62,500 bases of DNA from Paenibacillus sp. V4I3 (GTDB lineage: Bacteria; Bacillota; Bacilli; Paenibacillales; NBRC-103111), in contig NZ_JAUSZA010000001.1 of assembly GCF_030817215.1 (NCBI RefSeq), forward strand, positions 1,395,001-1,457,500. The letters run 5' to 3'. A program made the translations under genes and the position numbers. The notes under the pieces were generated by a model. That model was not told the DNA's origin, made no database searches, and worked only from the letters and a program-made list of their open reading frames with translations. Shown here piece after piece: positions 1 to 11,102 of this stretch; position 1 is the first letter of the stretch, and each line of letters starts with the position of its first letter.

Positions 1-2014
<2,014 letters not shown>

Positions 2015-2023
2015 TATAGGGAT

Positions 2024-2042
2024 CTTTAATCGTAGATTAAAG
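2024..2042 (+). other. Perfect hairpin in the 23S-5S spacer
   Basis: An 8-bp perfect inverted repeat, CTTTAATC (2024-2031) and GATTAAAG (2035-2042), around a GTA loop, just after the 23S 3' end. No U-run follows, so it is not a terminator. Its position suggests an rRNA processing signal, which is inference only. Confidence 0.5.
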
Positions 2043-2130
2043 TCTCTCAGATTCGCCCAGAAAACCTAAGAGCTCTACCTTTACGCAAGTTTCGTATCTA
2101 GTTTTCAAGGCGCAAACCACGCTTTGACTG

Positions 2131-2247
2131 TTTGGTGATGATGGCGGAGGGGACCCACGCGTTCCCATCTCGAACACGACCGTTAAGCCCTCCAGCGTCG
2201 ATGGTACTTGAACCGCAGGGTTCTGGGAGAGTAGAACGTTGCCAAGC
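2131..2247 (+). rRNA. rrf: 5S ribosomal RNA
   Basis: About 117 nt, starting TTTGGTGATGATGGCGGAGG and ending GTTGCCAAGC; the ends pair as helix I. The conserved loop segment CCCATCTCGAACACG is present near 2164-2178. Lies 116 nt after the 23S 3' end and immediately before a strong terminator, so it ends the rrn operon. Confidence 0.97.
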
Positions 2248-2254
2248 ACAAGCT

Positions 2255-2297
2255 AAAGCCTTTTTGAGAGAAATCTCAAGAAGGCTTTTTTGTTTTT
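2255..2297 (+). terminator. Rho-independent terminator of the rrn operon
   Basis: AAGCCTTTTTGAGA pairs imperfectly with TCTCAAGAAGGCTT across a GAAA loop, followed by TTTTTTGTTTTT. Separates the rRNA operon from ctsR. Confidence 0.9.
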
Positions 2298-2386
2298 ATT
2301 TCGAATAAAACTGTAGGTAAGGTCAACAATAGTAAGGTTCACTTTTGGATATCGGATCATTAAGGATTGCATTTTAAGAGCAGTAC

Positions 2387-2440
2387 TTGTCAAAAAGAAA
2401 GGAAATGATTATAATCTAGTTAAGGTCAAAGAAAGTCAAA
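2387..2440 (+). promoter_or_regulatory. Sigma-A promoter and CtsR operator of the ctsR operon
   Basis: The -35 TTGTCA (2387-2392) and -10 TATAAT (2410-2415) are 17 nt apart. Directly downstream, at about +3 to +20, lies GGTCAAAGAAAGTCAAA (2424-2440). This matches the CtsR heptad direct repeat (RGTCAAA-N3-RGTCAAA) exactly. The operator overlaps the start of the transcript, so CtsR bound there would block initiation or promoter escape. This predicts classical class III heat-shock autoregulation of ctsR-mcsA-mcsB-clpC. Confidence 0.95.
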
Positions 2441-2476
2441 GTCAATTTACTTCTGGCAATCTGGGAGGACGAATTG

Positions 2477-2938
2477 ATGCGCAACGTATCAGAGATTATT
2501 GAACAGTATTTAAAACATGTTCTGCAGCAAAGTTCCGAAGGAGCCATCGAGATTCAACGCAATGATCTGGCTGATCAGTTCCAATGTGTGCCTTCCCAAA
2601 TCAATTACGTGATAAGTACAAGGTTTACCTTGGAAAAAGGGTACATTGTGGAAAGCAAGCGCGGCGGTGGTGGATACATTCGTATCCAAAAAATCGAGCT
2701 CAAGAGTCACGGGTCCATTTTAGACCACATTTTTCGCACGATTCATACGCACATTGATCAAGTTACTTCAGAAGGACTCGTATACCAACTGCAGGAAGGC
2801 CACTATATTTCAACACGAGAAGCTAACCTGATTCGGGCCGCAATTTCGAGAGATGTGTTGACCTTCAAGCTCCCGCTGCGCGATGAAATTCGGGCCAAGA
2901 TTCTTAAAGCAATGCTGATATCCTTGCTTAGCAGATGA
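2477..2938 (+). CDS. ctsR: CtsR, transcriptional repressor of class III heat-shock genes
   Basis: Winged-helix repressor that binds heptad repeats and silences clp genes at normal temperature. It is inactivated by heat and removed through McsB/ClpC. The 153-residue product has the family's N-terminal DNA-binding region (FQCVPSQINYVISTRFT), the glycine-rich wing with the ESKRGGGGYIRI motif near residues 55-68, and a C-terminal dimer/McsB-contact domain. Start chosen at ATG 2477, 7 nt after GGGAGGA; a TTG at 2474 is in frame but less likely. It is first in the operon, 13 nt before mcsA, with its own operator upstream. Confidence 0.96.
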   Translation: MRNVSEIIEQYLKHVLQQSSEGAIEIQRNDLADQFQCVPSQINYVISTRFTLEKGYIVESKRGGGGYIRIQKIELKSHGSILDHIFRTIHTHIDQVTSEGLVYQLQEGHYISTREANLIRAAISRDVLTFKLPLRDEIRAKILKAMLISLLSR

Positions 2939-2951
2939 GGAGGCATATGAA

Positions 2952-3464
2952 ATGATTTGTCAGGAATGCGGGAAACGACCGGCGACTCTTCATTTTACAA
3001 AGATTGTGAATGGAGACAAGAACGAGTTCCACATTTGTGAGAATTGCGCTCGTGAGAAGGGTGAAATGATTCCCGGAACATCCAACGGATTTTCGATTCA
3101 CAATCTGTTATCAGGATTACTTGATTTCGAACCGTCATCTCTATCCGCTGCAAAGTCTCAGGCAATCCGTTGTGAGAGCTGTGGACTTACGTATTCTCAG
3201 TTTAGTAAATTAGGACGTTTTGGTTGCGGATCATGCTATCAAAGCTTTTCAGAAAAGTTAGATCCTCTCTTTAAAAGGGTGCATGGAAATATCGTTCATG
3301 TTGGGAAAGTGCCCAAGCGAAGTGGTGGCATCATCCAATGTAAGCGGGAAATTGATACGCTCAAGAAGGATATGATGACCTGTATCGAACAAGAAGAGTT
3401 CGAACAGGCTGCAAAGATTCGTGATCAAATTCGTGAAATTGAGAAGAAGATTGCGGGTATGTGA
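2952..3464 (+). CDS. mcsA: McsA, zinc-binding activator of the McsB arginine kinase
   Basis: Adaptor that stimulates McsB kinase and couples stress to CtsR release. The 170-residue protein has four Cys pairs or near-pairs typical of McsA: CQEC at residues 3-6, a CENC near 29, CESC near 74 and CGSC near 92. It ends in a UVR motif (EQEEFEQAAKIRDQIREIE) shared with UvrB/UvrC and the ClpC M-domain. Start ATG 2952 is preceded by AGGAGGCATATGAA overlapping the ctsR end. Second gene of the CtsR-regulated operon, between ctsR and mcsB. Confidence 0.95.
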   Translation: MICQECGKRPATLHFTKIVNGDKNEFHICENCAREKGEMIPGTSNGFSIHNLLSGLLDFEPSSLSAAKSQAIRCESCGLTYSQFSKLGRFGCGSCYQSFSEKLDPLFKRVHGNIVHVGKVPKRSGGIIQCKREIDTLKKDMMTCIEQEEFEQAAKIRDQIREIEKKIAGM

Positions 3465-3487
3465 GTTTGTAAGGAGGTGTGAATCCA

Positions 3488-4550
3488 GTGACATCACAGC
3501 GGTTTACAGCAGATGCATTAAGTGAATGGATGAAAGGCGAAGGGCCTGAATCGGATATCGTCATCAGTAGTCGGATCCGCATTGCTCGCAACCTTAGGGA
3601 CTACCCTTATCCAATGCTAGCGACGAATCAACAATCACAAGAAGTGCTGGATCAATTGTCCGGTGTGCTTGAAAATGATGAGTTAGAGACGATAAGCAAT
3701 TTTTCGCTTATTCCGCTTTCGGATCTGAATGAGCTTGAGCGAATGGTTTTGGTAGAAAAGCATTTAATTAGTCCTAATTTAGCTAACGAGTCCAGGAATG
3801 GCGCCGTTATTTTAAGTGAAAATGAATCCATTAGTATTATGATCAACGAAGAGGATCATCTTCGCATACAATGTTTATGTCCCGGTTTTCAGATTAAAGA
3901 AGTATGGGATTTGGCGAACCAAATCGATGATATCTTTGAAACACAACTGGATTACGGATATGACGAAAAAGAGGGGCTACTTAACAAGCTGCCCTACGAA
4001 TGTCGGTACCGGCATCCGTGCTTCGGTGATGATGCATTTACCGGCGCTAGTGCTAAGCCAACAAATTAATCGGATTTTATCTGCTGTTACGCAAGTTGGG
4101 TTGACAGTTAGAGGATTATATGGGGAAGGCAGCGAAGCTTTAGGAAACCTGTTTCAAATATCGAATCAAATTACGCTTGGCCAATCCGAAGACGAGATTA
4201 TTGATAATTTACACAGTGTAGCAAGGCAAATTATAGAGCATGAACGTGCTGCGAGACATAAGCTGATTCAAGAGTCCCGAATGCGGATAATAGATCGTGT
4301 GAACCGTTCATTAGGTATTCTGTCTTATGCGGGAATCATGGATTCGAAAGAAGCCGCGCAGCGTTTATCAGATGTGAGACTTGGCATTGACCTTGGAATT
4401 ATCAACAACGTTTCATCCAATGTTCTGAATGAACTGTTGGTGATGACGCAGCCCGGTTTTCTTCAGCAATATGCCGGTGAGAAATTAAGTGCCGAAGAGC
4501 GAGATATACGCAGGGCTGAGTTGATTCGCGAAAGATTTGGTAGGGTTTAA
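3488..4550 (+). CDS. mcsB: McsB protein-arginine kinase, interrupted by a +1 frameshift
   Basis: Phosphagen-kinase-fold enzyme that phosphorylates arginines on CtsR and other proteins, marking them for ClpC-ClpP. The first frame (3488-3970) gives the N-domain and start of the catalytic domain (SSRIRIARN, EKHLISP, NEEDHLRIQ). The rest (3971-4550) continues in the +1 frame with GYLTSCPTNVGTG, YGEGSEA and DVRLGIDLG. Removing one A from the A5 run at 3966-3970 restores a continuous 353-residue product reading DEKRGYLTSCP, as in homologues. GTG 3488 follows AAGGAGG by 10 nt. As written, the reading frame would terminate at 4069 and lack the active site. A one-base sequencing error and a genuine null allele cannot be separated from sequence alone. 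Confidence 0.9.
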
Positions 4551-4610
4551 GAAAGATAAGATTCATCCTTTAGGATTTCCATAGATATACTAATTTTGGA
4601 GGTGTTCTCT

Positions 4611-7052
4611 ATGATGTTTGGAAGATTTACGGAACGTGCGCAAAAGGTGCTCTCTCTTGCTCAAGAGGAAGCTGTTCGTTTAGGGCATAACAATATTGGT
4701 ACGGAGCACATTTTACTAGGTCTTATTCGTGAAGGGGAAGGCATTGCCGCTAAAGCGCTCGTTGCATTGGGCTTAGGTCTTGAGAAAATTCAAGACGAAG
4801 TTGAGTCGCTGATTGGCAGAGGACAAGAACAGCCTACCAACATTGCGTATACACCGAGAGCGAAGAAGGTCATTGAACTTTCGATGGATGAAGCGAGAAA
4901 ATTAGGTCACACATATGTGGGGACTGAACATATTTTACTCGGGCTTATTCGCGAAGGAGAAGGTGTTGCTGCAAGAGTCCTTAATAACTTAGGTGTCTCT
5001 TTGAATAAAGCACGTCAACAAGTCCTTCAATTGCTTGGAAGCAGCGAGACTGTGTCACCAAGTCATGGTAGTAATCCAAATGTAAACACGCCTACATTGG
5101 ATGGTTTAGCGAGAGATTTGACGGCGTATGCCAAAGAGGGTCATTTGGATCCTGTGATTGGGCGCAGCAAAGAAATTGAGCGTGTCATTCAAGTGTTAAG
5201 CCGCAGAACGAAGAACAATCCGGTACTGATCGGCGAACCTGGCGTTGGTAAAACAGCGATTGCTGAAGGCCTTGCACAGAAAATTATTAACAATGAAATT
5301 CCGGAAACGTTGAAGGATAAAAGAGTTATGACGCTAGATATGGGCTCTGTTGTAGCAGGGACCAAGTATCGCGGTGAGTTCGAAGACCGTCTCAAAAAGA
5401 TCATGGACGAAATTCGTCAAGCGGGCAATATCGTACTATTCATTGATGAGCTTCACACCTTGATTGGCGCTGGCGGAGCGGAAGGTGCAATTGATGCCTC
5501 CAACATCCTGAAACCGGCACTTGCTAGAGGCGAGCTGCAGTGTATTGGTGCTACAACGTTGGATGAATATCGTAAGTATATTGAAAAAGATGCCGCTTTA
5601 GAGCGTCGTTTCCAACCTATAACAGTAGATCAACCATCTCCTGAGGAAGCTATTCAAATCCTTTACGGATTGCGTGATCGCTATGAAGCTCATCATCGTG
5701 TAAAAATTACGGATGCTGCGATTCAAGAAGCTGTAAAGCTTTCCGATCGTTACATTACGGACCGTTTCTTACCGGATAAAGCGATCGATTTGATCGATGA
5801 GGCGAGCTCCAAAGTAAGGCTCCGTTCTTACACAACACCGCCTTCATTGAAACAACTTGAGAGCAAGCTGGATAACATCCGTAAGGAGAAAGATGCAGCG
5901 GTTCAAAGTCAAGAATTCGAGAAAGCGGCTGGACTTCGTGATACGGAGCAAAAGCTTCGCGAAGAGCTGGATACAACGAAGAATGAATGGAAAGAAAAGC
6001 AAGGTCGCTTGGACACAGAAGTAACGCCAGATGATATCGCGCAAATTGTGGCGAGCTGGACAGGAATTCCGGTAAGTAAACTTGCTGAAGAAGAAACAGA
6101 GCGTCTGCTCAAAATGGAGGATATTCTTCATGAGCGTGTCATTGGCCAAGAAGAAGCTGTTAAAGCGGTAAGTCGTGCTATTCGCCGCGCTAGAGCAGGT
6201 CTGAAAGATCCGAAGCGTCCAATGGGCTCCTTCATATTCCTTGGACCAACGGGTGTTGGTAAAACCGAATTAGCACGCGCATTAGCAGAATCTCTATTCG
6301 GTGATGATAACGCGGTAGTCCGTATTGATATGTCGGAATACATGGAGAAGCACTCGACTTCAAGATTAGTAGGAGCGCCTCCGGGTTACGTTGGATACGA
6401 AGAGGGCGGTCAACTCACTGAGAAAGTACGCCGTAAGCCATATTCAGTCGTACTGCTCGATGAGATCGAGAAAGCACATCCAGAAGTGTTCAACATTCTA
6501 TTGCAAGTGCTGGAAGATGGTCGCTTAACAGATTCCAAAGGACGTACGGTTGATTTCCGCAACACATTGATTATTATGACATCCAATGTTGGTGCGGATA
6601 TGATTAAGAAAAATTCCTCGCTTGGCTTTACGGCTGCTGTCGATGCAGGTAGAGATTATACCAATATGAAGGATAAAGTAATGGGCGAGCTCAAGAAAAG
6701 CTTCCGTCCTGAGTTTCTTAACCGTATCGATGAAATTATCGTGTTCCACTCCTTGGATGAAGCACATATTGCGCAAATTGTCAGCCTAATGGCAGATGAT
6801 CTACGCAAACGTCTGAAAGAGCAAGAGGTTGATTTCTTGCTAACAGACAAAGCGAAGGCGTTTCTTGCCAAAGAAGGATTTGATCCGACTTACGGAGCGA
6901 GACCGCTGCGTAGAGCGATTCAAAAGCATATCGAGGATCGCTTATCGGAGGAACTGCTCAGAGGCAATATTGCCAAAGGCGACTCCTTGACCATTGATGA
7001 GAAAGATGGCGAACTTGTTGTCCTGAAGGGCGAAGGCGTAGCCGTAAAATAA
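4611..7052 (+). CDS. clpC: ClpC, AAA+ unfoldase of the Clp protease
   Basis: HSP100 unfoldase that feeds substrates, including arginine-phosphorylated proteins, to ClpP. 813 residues, the usual size. Domains in order: two N-terminal repeats with the [15 protein letters not shown] motif twice (near 30 and 105); AAA-1 with Walker A GEPGVGKT near 208; an M-domain UVR-like coiled coil near 415-450 that docks McsA/MecA; AAA-2 with Walker A GPTGVGKT near 545. Start ATG 4611, 7 nt after GGAGGTG; the same frame is open upstream to a TTG inside that ribosome site. Last gene of the operon; a terminator follows. Confidence 0.97.
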   Translation: MMFGRFTERAQKVLSLAQEEAVRLGHNNIGTEHILLGLIREGEGIAAKALVALGLGLEKIQDEVESLIGRGQEQPTNIAYTPRAKKVIELSMDEARKLGHTYVGTEHILLGLIREGEGVAARVLNNLGVSLNKARQQVLQLLGSSETVSPSHGSNPNVNTPTLDGLARDLTAYAKEGHLDPVIGRSKEIERVIQVLSRRTKNNPVLIGEPGVGKTAIAEGLAQKIINNEIPETLKDKRVMTLDMGSVVAGTKYRGEFEDRLKKIMDEIRQAGNIVLFIDELHTLIGAGGAEGAIDASNILKPALARGELQCIGATTLDEYRKYIEKDAALERRFQPITVDQPSPEEAIQILYGLRDRYEAHHRVKITDAAIQEAVKLSDRYITDRFLPDKAIDLIDEASSKVRLRSYTTPPSLKQLESKLDNIRKEKDAAVQSQEFEKAAGLRDTEQKLREELDTTKNEWKEKQGRLDTEVTPDDIAQIVASWTGIPVSKLAEEETERLLKMEDILHERVIGQEEAVKAVSRAIRRARAGLKDPKRPMGSFIFLGPTGVGKTELARALAESLFGDDNAVVRIDMSEYMEKHSTSRLVGAPPGYVGYEEGGQLTEKVRRKPYSVVLLDEIEKAHPEVFNILLQVLEDGRLTDSKGRTVDFRNTLIIMTSNVGADMIKKNSSLGFTAAVDAGRDYTNMKDKVMGELKKSFRPEFLNRIDEIIVFHSLDEAHIAQIVSLMADDLRKRLKEQEVDFLLTDKAKAFLAKEGFDPTYGARPLRRAIQKHIEDRLSEELLRGNIAKGDSLTIDEKDGELVVLKGEGVAVK

Positions 7053-7062
7053 TAAAGCAAAG

Positions 7063-7110
7063 AAGCATTTTGCTTCATCCTACCTAGGGTGCAGCAAAAT
7101 GCTTTTTATT
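7063..7110 (+). terminator. Rho-independent terminator after clpC
   Basis: A 12-bp perfect stem, AAGCATTTTGCT (7063-7074) with AGCAAAATGCTT (7093-7104), followed by TTTATTTAT. Ends the ctsR operon. The foreign-looking segment begins within about 50 nt after it. Confidence 0.88.
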
Positions 7111-7159
7111 TATCACAGCGCCCATCAAATGAGCTATTCGACATTATTACATAAATATT

Positions 7160-7555
7160 TTGAATCTGATAGAGGCTAAATGGAAAATATCTTTTACAGA
7201 ACTTGCTCGTTTTTCCAAAGAAGAGCTGTCTATCGACGGCATTGAATATCATAATTTTGGAAGAGATAAAGAAGTAAAGATTAAAGTAAATAAGTATTAT
7301 AAGAAGCTGATCAAGAAAGACATAGAATATGTAGCAGATAATAGCTCATTTGCTACTTTGAACGTAATAAAGTTTGTTGAAATAAATAATGTATCTCAAA
7401 CGGTATTAACCATGTTGATAAATATGTAAGAAATGCATAAAAAAATGTATGATAGAAATAAACAATTATTTAAGGAAAATAAAGCATTCAAATTGATTCT
7501 TGAAATAAAGCAAGAAGAGCAAAGCAAATTGACGATTCCAGTGGAAAAAAATTAA
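7160..7555 (+). pseudogene. Unrecognised A+T-rich small ORF with an in-frame stop
   Basis: Two open stretches in the same frame: 89 codons from TTG 7160 to TAA 7427-7429, then a further 36 residues from ATG 7445 to TAA 7555. The codons between the stop and the second ATG also read sensibly (E-M-H-K-K), so this may be one gene of about 130 codons broken by a nonsense mutation. The product is rich in Lys, Asn and Ile (KVNKYYKKLIKKDIEY). No family recognised, and no convincing ribosome site precedes 7160. Codon use (AAA, ATA, TTT, AGA) differs from clpC and disA. Coding status is uncertain. Confidence 0.35.
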
Positions 7556-7610
7556 GTTATTGGAGTAGTTTGTAAAACTATTTAATTAATTGGGGAAGTG
7601 AATCTTAACT

Positions 7611-9041
7611 ATGAAAAAGAAAACCATATATAAATGTACCAGTTGTGGTCAAGAGCATCCAAAATGGCAAGGTTCGTGCAGTAGTTGTCGTGAGTGGAAT
7701 ACCCTTGAAGAAGATGATGTTATAAACGCTCCTAGTGGTGGTCAGAAGGGCATAAATAAAAAGAAGAATGTTATCATAAACCGTCTTACAGATACCGTAT
7801 CCCAAAACAGTGATAGGATTGTTACCAAGTACAATGAATTTAATCGTGTAATGGGTGGAGGAATCGTTAAAGATTCTGTTACGATTATTACGGCTGTTCC
7901 AGGTGCTGGAAAATCCACACTCTTATTGCAAATATCAGATGATGTGGCAAAGCAAGGATTGAAAGTCCTGTATGCTTCAGGTGAAGAAAGTGATAGTCAG
8001 ATAAAGAGAAGAGCAGAGCGAGTCTTGCAAGATATTCATAAAAACGTTTGGGTTTATTCTGATAATAGTTTGAATAATGTCTTAGGTTGTATTGACCAAG
8101 TAGACCCTGACCTCATTATTATTGATAGTATTCAAACTTTTGTATTAGAAGAATATCCGCAAAGACCTGGTTCACCCACGCAGACGATGGAATGCGCGAA
8201 TACTCTCTTAAAGGTCGCAAAAGATGCACAAAGACCAAGAGCCATTATAATGGTTGGGCAGATGACCAAAGATAACGAATTAGCTGGATTAAGAGCATTA
8301 GAACACTTGGTAGATGCTGTTCTTGTTCTCGAGGGGGAGGAAGGCGAGGAGCTAAAACAGCTATTTTCGACTAAAAATCGCTACGCCAGCACAGGAGAGC
8401 TTGGATTTTTCACAATGGGTGAGCAAGGATTGACACCTATTGATAATCCCTCAGAGTTCTTTATGACACAAAGAGACGAGAATGATGTAGTTAGTGGAAG
8501 TGCATTAACAGTCGTTAAGGAAGGCACAAGACCCATCATTTTGGAAATAGAAAGTTTGGTATCAACCACGTTCATGCCATACCCAAGCCGGATTGCTGAA
8601 TGTTTAAAAAAGGACCATGTGAATACACTTATCAGCATCATGGAGCAAAGAGCCAATATCCCTCTTCATGATAAGAACGTGGTTGTTAAAACGACAGGCG
8701 GTATTCGTTTAAAAGAACAATCATCAAATTTAGCCGCGATAATGAGCATTGTATCTTCCTGCAAGAATCAAGGTATCCCAAATGATACTGTATTTATCGC
8801 AGATATTGGATTAACAGGTGAATTAAAAAAAGTACCTACGTTAGAACTAAGAATTAGAGAACTTGAAAGAATGGGTTTCAAACGTGTCTATGTTGCGCTC
8901 AATGGATTGAAAAGCACAACTACGTTTTCTACAATAAAGGTAATCCCATGTAAGACATTGAGCCAAGTCATCCACTCTGTATTTGGCACTGCTTCTAAAG
9001 GCAAAGAGGAGAAAGCACCTTGGGATGAGGAAGATAATTAG
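7611..9041 (+). CDS. radA: Divergent RadA/Sms-family recombination ATPase
   Basis: RadA is a hexameric RecA-like helicase that processes recombination branches. This complete 476-residue protein keeps the family plan: a zinc finger (CTSC-x11-CSSC, residues 9-26), Walker A AVPGAGKST near 95-103, Walker B region DLIIIDSIQT, and a C-terminal Lon-like domain with ADIGLTGEL. It departs from chromosomal RadA at hallmark sites. The KNRFG motif is KNRYA, and the Lon-like segment usually reading [18 protein letters not shown] is replaced by an unrelated-looking stretch ending TTGGIRLKEQ. Start ATG 7611 follows GGGGAAGTGA. Base and codon use are A+T-rich (many AGA, ATA, TTA codons). It sits where native radA belongs, just ahead of the remnant of that gene, suggesting horizontal acquisition. 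A phage or plasmid source is inference. Confidence 0.85.
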   Translation: MKKKTIYKCTSCGQEHPKWQGSCSSCREWNTLEEDDVINAPSGGQKGINKKKNVIINRLTDTVSQNSDRIVTKYNEFNRVMGGGIVKDSVTIITAVPGAGKSTLLLQISDDVAKQGLKVLYASGEESDSQIKRRAERVLQDIHKNVWVYSDNSLNNVLGCIDQVDPDLIIIDSIQTFVLEEYPQRPGSPTQTMECANTLLKVAKDAQRPRAIIMVGQMTKDNELAGLRALEHLVDAVLVLEGEEGEELKQLFSTKNRYASTGELGFFTMGEQGLTPIDNPSEFFMTQRDENDVVSGSALTVVKEGTRPIILEIESLVSTTFMPYPSRIAECLKKDHVNTLISIMEQRANIPLHDKNVVVKTTGGIRLKEQSSNLAAIMSIVSSCKNQGIPNDTVFIADIGLTGELKKVPTLELRIRELERMGFKRVYVALNGLKSTTTFSTIKVIPCKTLSQVIHSVFGTASKGKEEKAPWDEEDN

Positions 9042-9441
9042 ACAACAGCCAATTTGAACCATTAGATTGATGATAAAATTTTGAACTTAGTTATAATCTA
9101 AACTGGTTATTGTAAGAAAATTAGAACTGTTCTTTCATTATTTACAACTTCTTTTAAAGGAATGAATTTTCCGTTATACTTAGTTGTAAGGATTTAGCAA
9201 CTGGACTCCATCCAGTAGTACAGTTCGGATTAAGGGTGTTAGGTTGGATCAAAGCAGCATGAATTTCGAATGTGAAATGTATTATATATGTAGAGGGATT
9301 GCTTTAAGAAGAAGAAGATTATAGACGGGACTCATTGGATATGCTTCAAATGGTTTATTCAAATGTTATGAGCATTGGTTGGGATGCTGTCTAATCCAAT
9401 CGTCTATTATATCGTGTAAAAGAATTTTATTGAGAATTGGG
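9042..9441 (+). other. A+T-rich junction region without a recognisable gene
   Basis: About 400 nt between the divergent radA and the native radA remnant. I see a consensus -10 TATAAT at 9092-9097 with only a poorly spaced TTGATG upstream (19 nt), and a small inverted repeat CTGGA/TCCAG at 9201-9215. No RadA N-terminal sequence (zinc finger or Walker A) could be found here, so the missing part of native radA was deleted rather than displaced. Confidence 0.5.
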
Positions 9442-9862
9442 CGTGCAGTCAAGAATCGATTTGGTTCGACGAATGAAATCGGCATTTTTGAACTCCATGA
9501 TTATAGCCGTTTTGGAGAATCGCATGGGTATGTTCTTACAAAATCAAGATGCTTACCTGAATGTGGCCGGTGGAGTAAAGCTTGATGAACCGGCAGTCGA
9601 TCTAGCGATTGCCATTAGTATTGCATCCAGTTTTAAGGATCAGCCGACCAGGCCCTATGATGTGGTGTTCGGTGAGATTGGGTTGACAGGAGAAGTCCGC
9701 GGTGTATCCCGGATTGATCAACGTGTGAAGGAAGCGGAAAAGCTTGGATTCCTTAGAGTAATTATGCCGGAGAAAAGTTTGAAGGGATGGACTCATCCGT
9801 CCGGTATGGAGATTATCGGAGTGAACACGGTAGCAGAGGCATTGAAAGCGGCACTGGGTTAA
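9442..9862 (+). pseudogene. radA: Remnant of the native radA (KNRFG motif plus Lon-like domain)
   Basis: Two native-type fragments in different frames. From 9442 one frame reads [17 protein letters not shown], the canonical RadA KNRFG region. From about 9497 the +1 frame reads [20 protein letters not shown] and continues through [24 protein letters not shown] and [10 protein letters not shown] to a normal C-terminus at 9862. In intact RadA about 70 residues separate these blocks, so there is an internal deletion with frame change near 9490-9500. The zinc finger and ATPase core are absent. The translatable C-terminal piece (up to 141 codons from TTG 9437) has no clear ribosome site. It matches the expected radA-disA order, 37 nt before disA. 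Confidence 0.9.
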
Positions 9863-9902
9863 CTCGTGATCATTCAACCTGCAAGCCTTCAGGAGGAAAA
9901 TG

Positions 9903-10982
9903 ATGAGCAAAGAAGAGATAAAGCGAGACGTCATGAGCCAACTGCTGCAAATGGTAGCACCTGGTACACCGTTCCGTGATGGGTTAGAGAATGTCCTACG
10001 TGCCAAAACGGGTGGACTTATTGTAGTTGGTTATAGTACAGAAGTAACGGAAATCGTGGATGGCGGTTTCTCTATAGATTGTGATTTTTCCCCCAATTAT
10101 TTATATGAGCTTGCCAAAATGGATGGCGCGATTATCCTCAGTGAGGACATCAAACGCATCCTATATGCGAACACACAATTAATCCCAGATTCCTCTATCT
10201 CATCATCGGAGACGGGAATCAGGCATAGGACAGCCGAACGTGTTGCGAAGCAAACAAACAAATTGGTTGTTTCGATTTCACAGCGGCGCAATGTCATAAC
10301 TCTTTATCAAGGTAATTTGCGTTATGCGCTGAAAGATATTGGTGTAATCCTGACTAAAGCGAATCAAGCGATCCAGACATTGGAGCGTTACAAAGTCGTA
10401 CTGGATCAGTCGCTGACCAATCTAAGCGCATCCGAGTTTGAGGAATTGGTTACCCTGCACGATGTTACCAATGTCATTGCTCGGTTTGAAATGGTGCTGC
10501 GCATTAAGGCCGAGATTAATCGATACATCAATGAGCTAGGTAATGAAGGCCGCCTCATAAGCATGCAGCTTGAAGAACTTGTTGGGAATGCGGAACTTGA
10601 AGCGCGTTTGATCGTAAAAGATTATGTACGTGATTTATCGGAAGACCGCGTCAAAGAAATGCAAGCAGGCTTAAAGCGTTTATCCTCGGATGAACTGCTT
10701 GAGCCGCACCAAATCATCCGATTGCTTGGATATCCGCATACGAATTCTATTGCCGAAGAACCGGTTTCTCCTCGAGGGTTCCGAATTTTAGGGAAAATTC
10801 CGCGGCTACCGTCTATCATTATTGCCAATCTGGTCGAAAAGTTTGGTTATCTGCCTCACATGATGATGGCGACAATTGAAGAATTGGATGAAGTTGACGG
10901 AATCGGAGAGGTGAGAGCACGCGCCATTAAGGAAGGTCTCAAAAGAATTCAGGAACAAGTGTTCATTGACAGACATATTTAA
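9903..10982 (+). CDS. disA: DisA, DNA-integrity scanning diadenylate cyclase
   Basis: Makes c-di-AMP from two ATP and scans DNA, pausing at recombination intermediates to delay sporulation; RadA is a known functional partner. 359 residues: N-terminal DAC domain with DGA (KMDGAIILS, near 73) and RHR ([11 protein letters not shown], near 106) catalytic motifs; a helical spine; C-terminal helix-hairpin-helix domain ([21 protein letters not shown]) for branched DNA. AGGAGG lies at 9891-9896; ATG 9903 is preferred over the adjoining ATG 9900 by spacing. In this family disA normally follows radA, which makes the damaged native radA directly upstream relevant to its expression. Confidence 0.96.
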   Translation: MSKEEIKRDVMSQLLQMVAPGTPFRDGLENVLRAKTGGLIVVGYSTEVTEIVDGGFSIDCDFSPNYLYELAKMDGAIILSEDIKRILYANTQLIPDSSISSSETGIRHRTAERVAKQTNKLVVSISQRRNVITLYQGNLRYALKDIGVILTKANQAIQTLERYKVVLDQSLTNLSASEFEELVTLHDVTNVIARFEMVLRIKAEINRYINELGNEGRLISMQLEELVGNAELEARLIVKDYVRDLSEDRVKEMQAGLKRLSSDELLEPHQIIRLLGYPHTNSIAEEPVSPRGFRILGKIPRLPSIIIANLVEKFGYLPHMMMATIEELDEVDGIGEVRARAIKEGLKRIQEQVFIDRHI

Positions 10983-11011
10983 ACTAGATACAATCATAAA
11001 GTATCATTGTT

Positions 11012-11065
11012 GAGGTTTTGTTAAGTCAAGGCAGTTTAATGCAGTCGAGGTTTTATTAAGTCGAG
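11012..11065 (+). repeat. 19-bp direct repeat upstream of pssA
   Basis: GAGGTTTTGTTAAGTCAAG (11012-11030) and GAGGTTTTATTAAGTCGAG (11047-11065) match at 17 of 19 positions and start 35 bp apart. They lie just before a possible -10 TATAGT (11073-11078) of pssA. The arrangement resembles a pair of regulator sites; no known motif was recognised. Confidence 0.6.
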
Positions 11066-11102
11066 ATTAGGGTATAGTAAATCCAGAGGTGGACAAAAAC
11101 AT

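Noticed and set aside
2248..2386. tRNA cluster after the rrn operon
   Set aside because: No cloverleaf or conserved TTCGA arm is present between the 5S terminator and the ctsR promoter.
7111..9441. Possible att-site direct repeats flanking the foreign radA segment
   Set aside because: Only short TCAAATG-like matches are shared by the two borders, which is expected by chance in A+T-rich DNA. No integrase or transposase is present.
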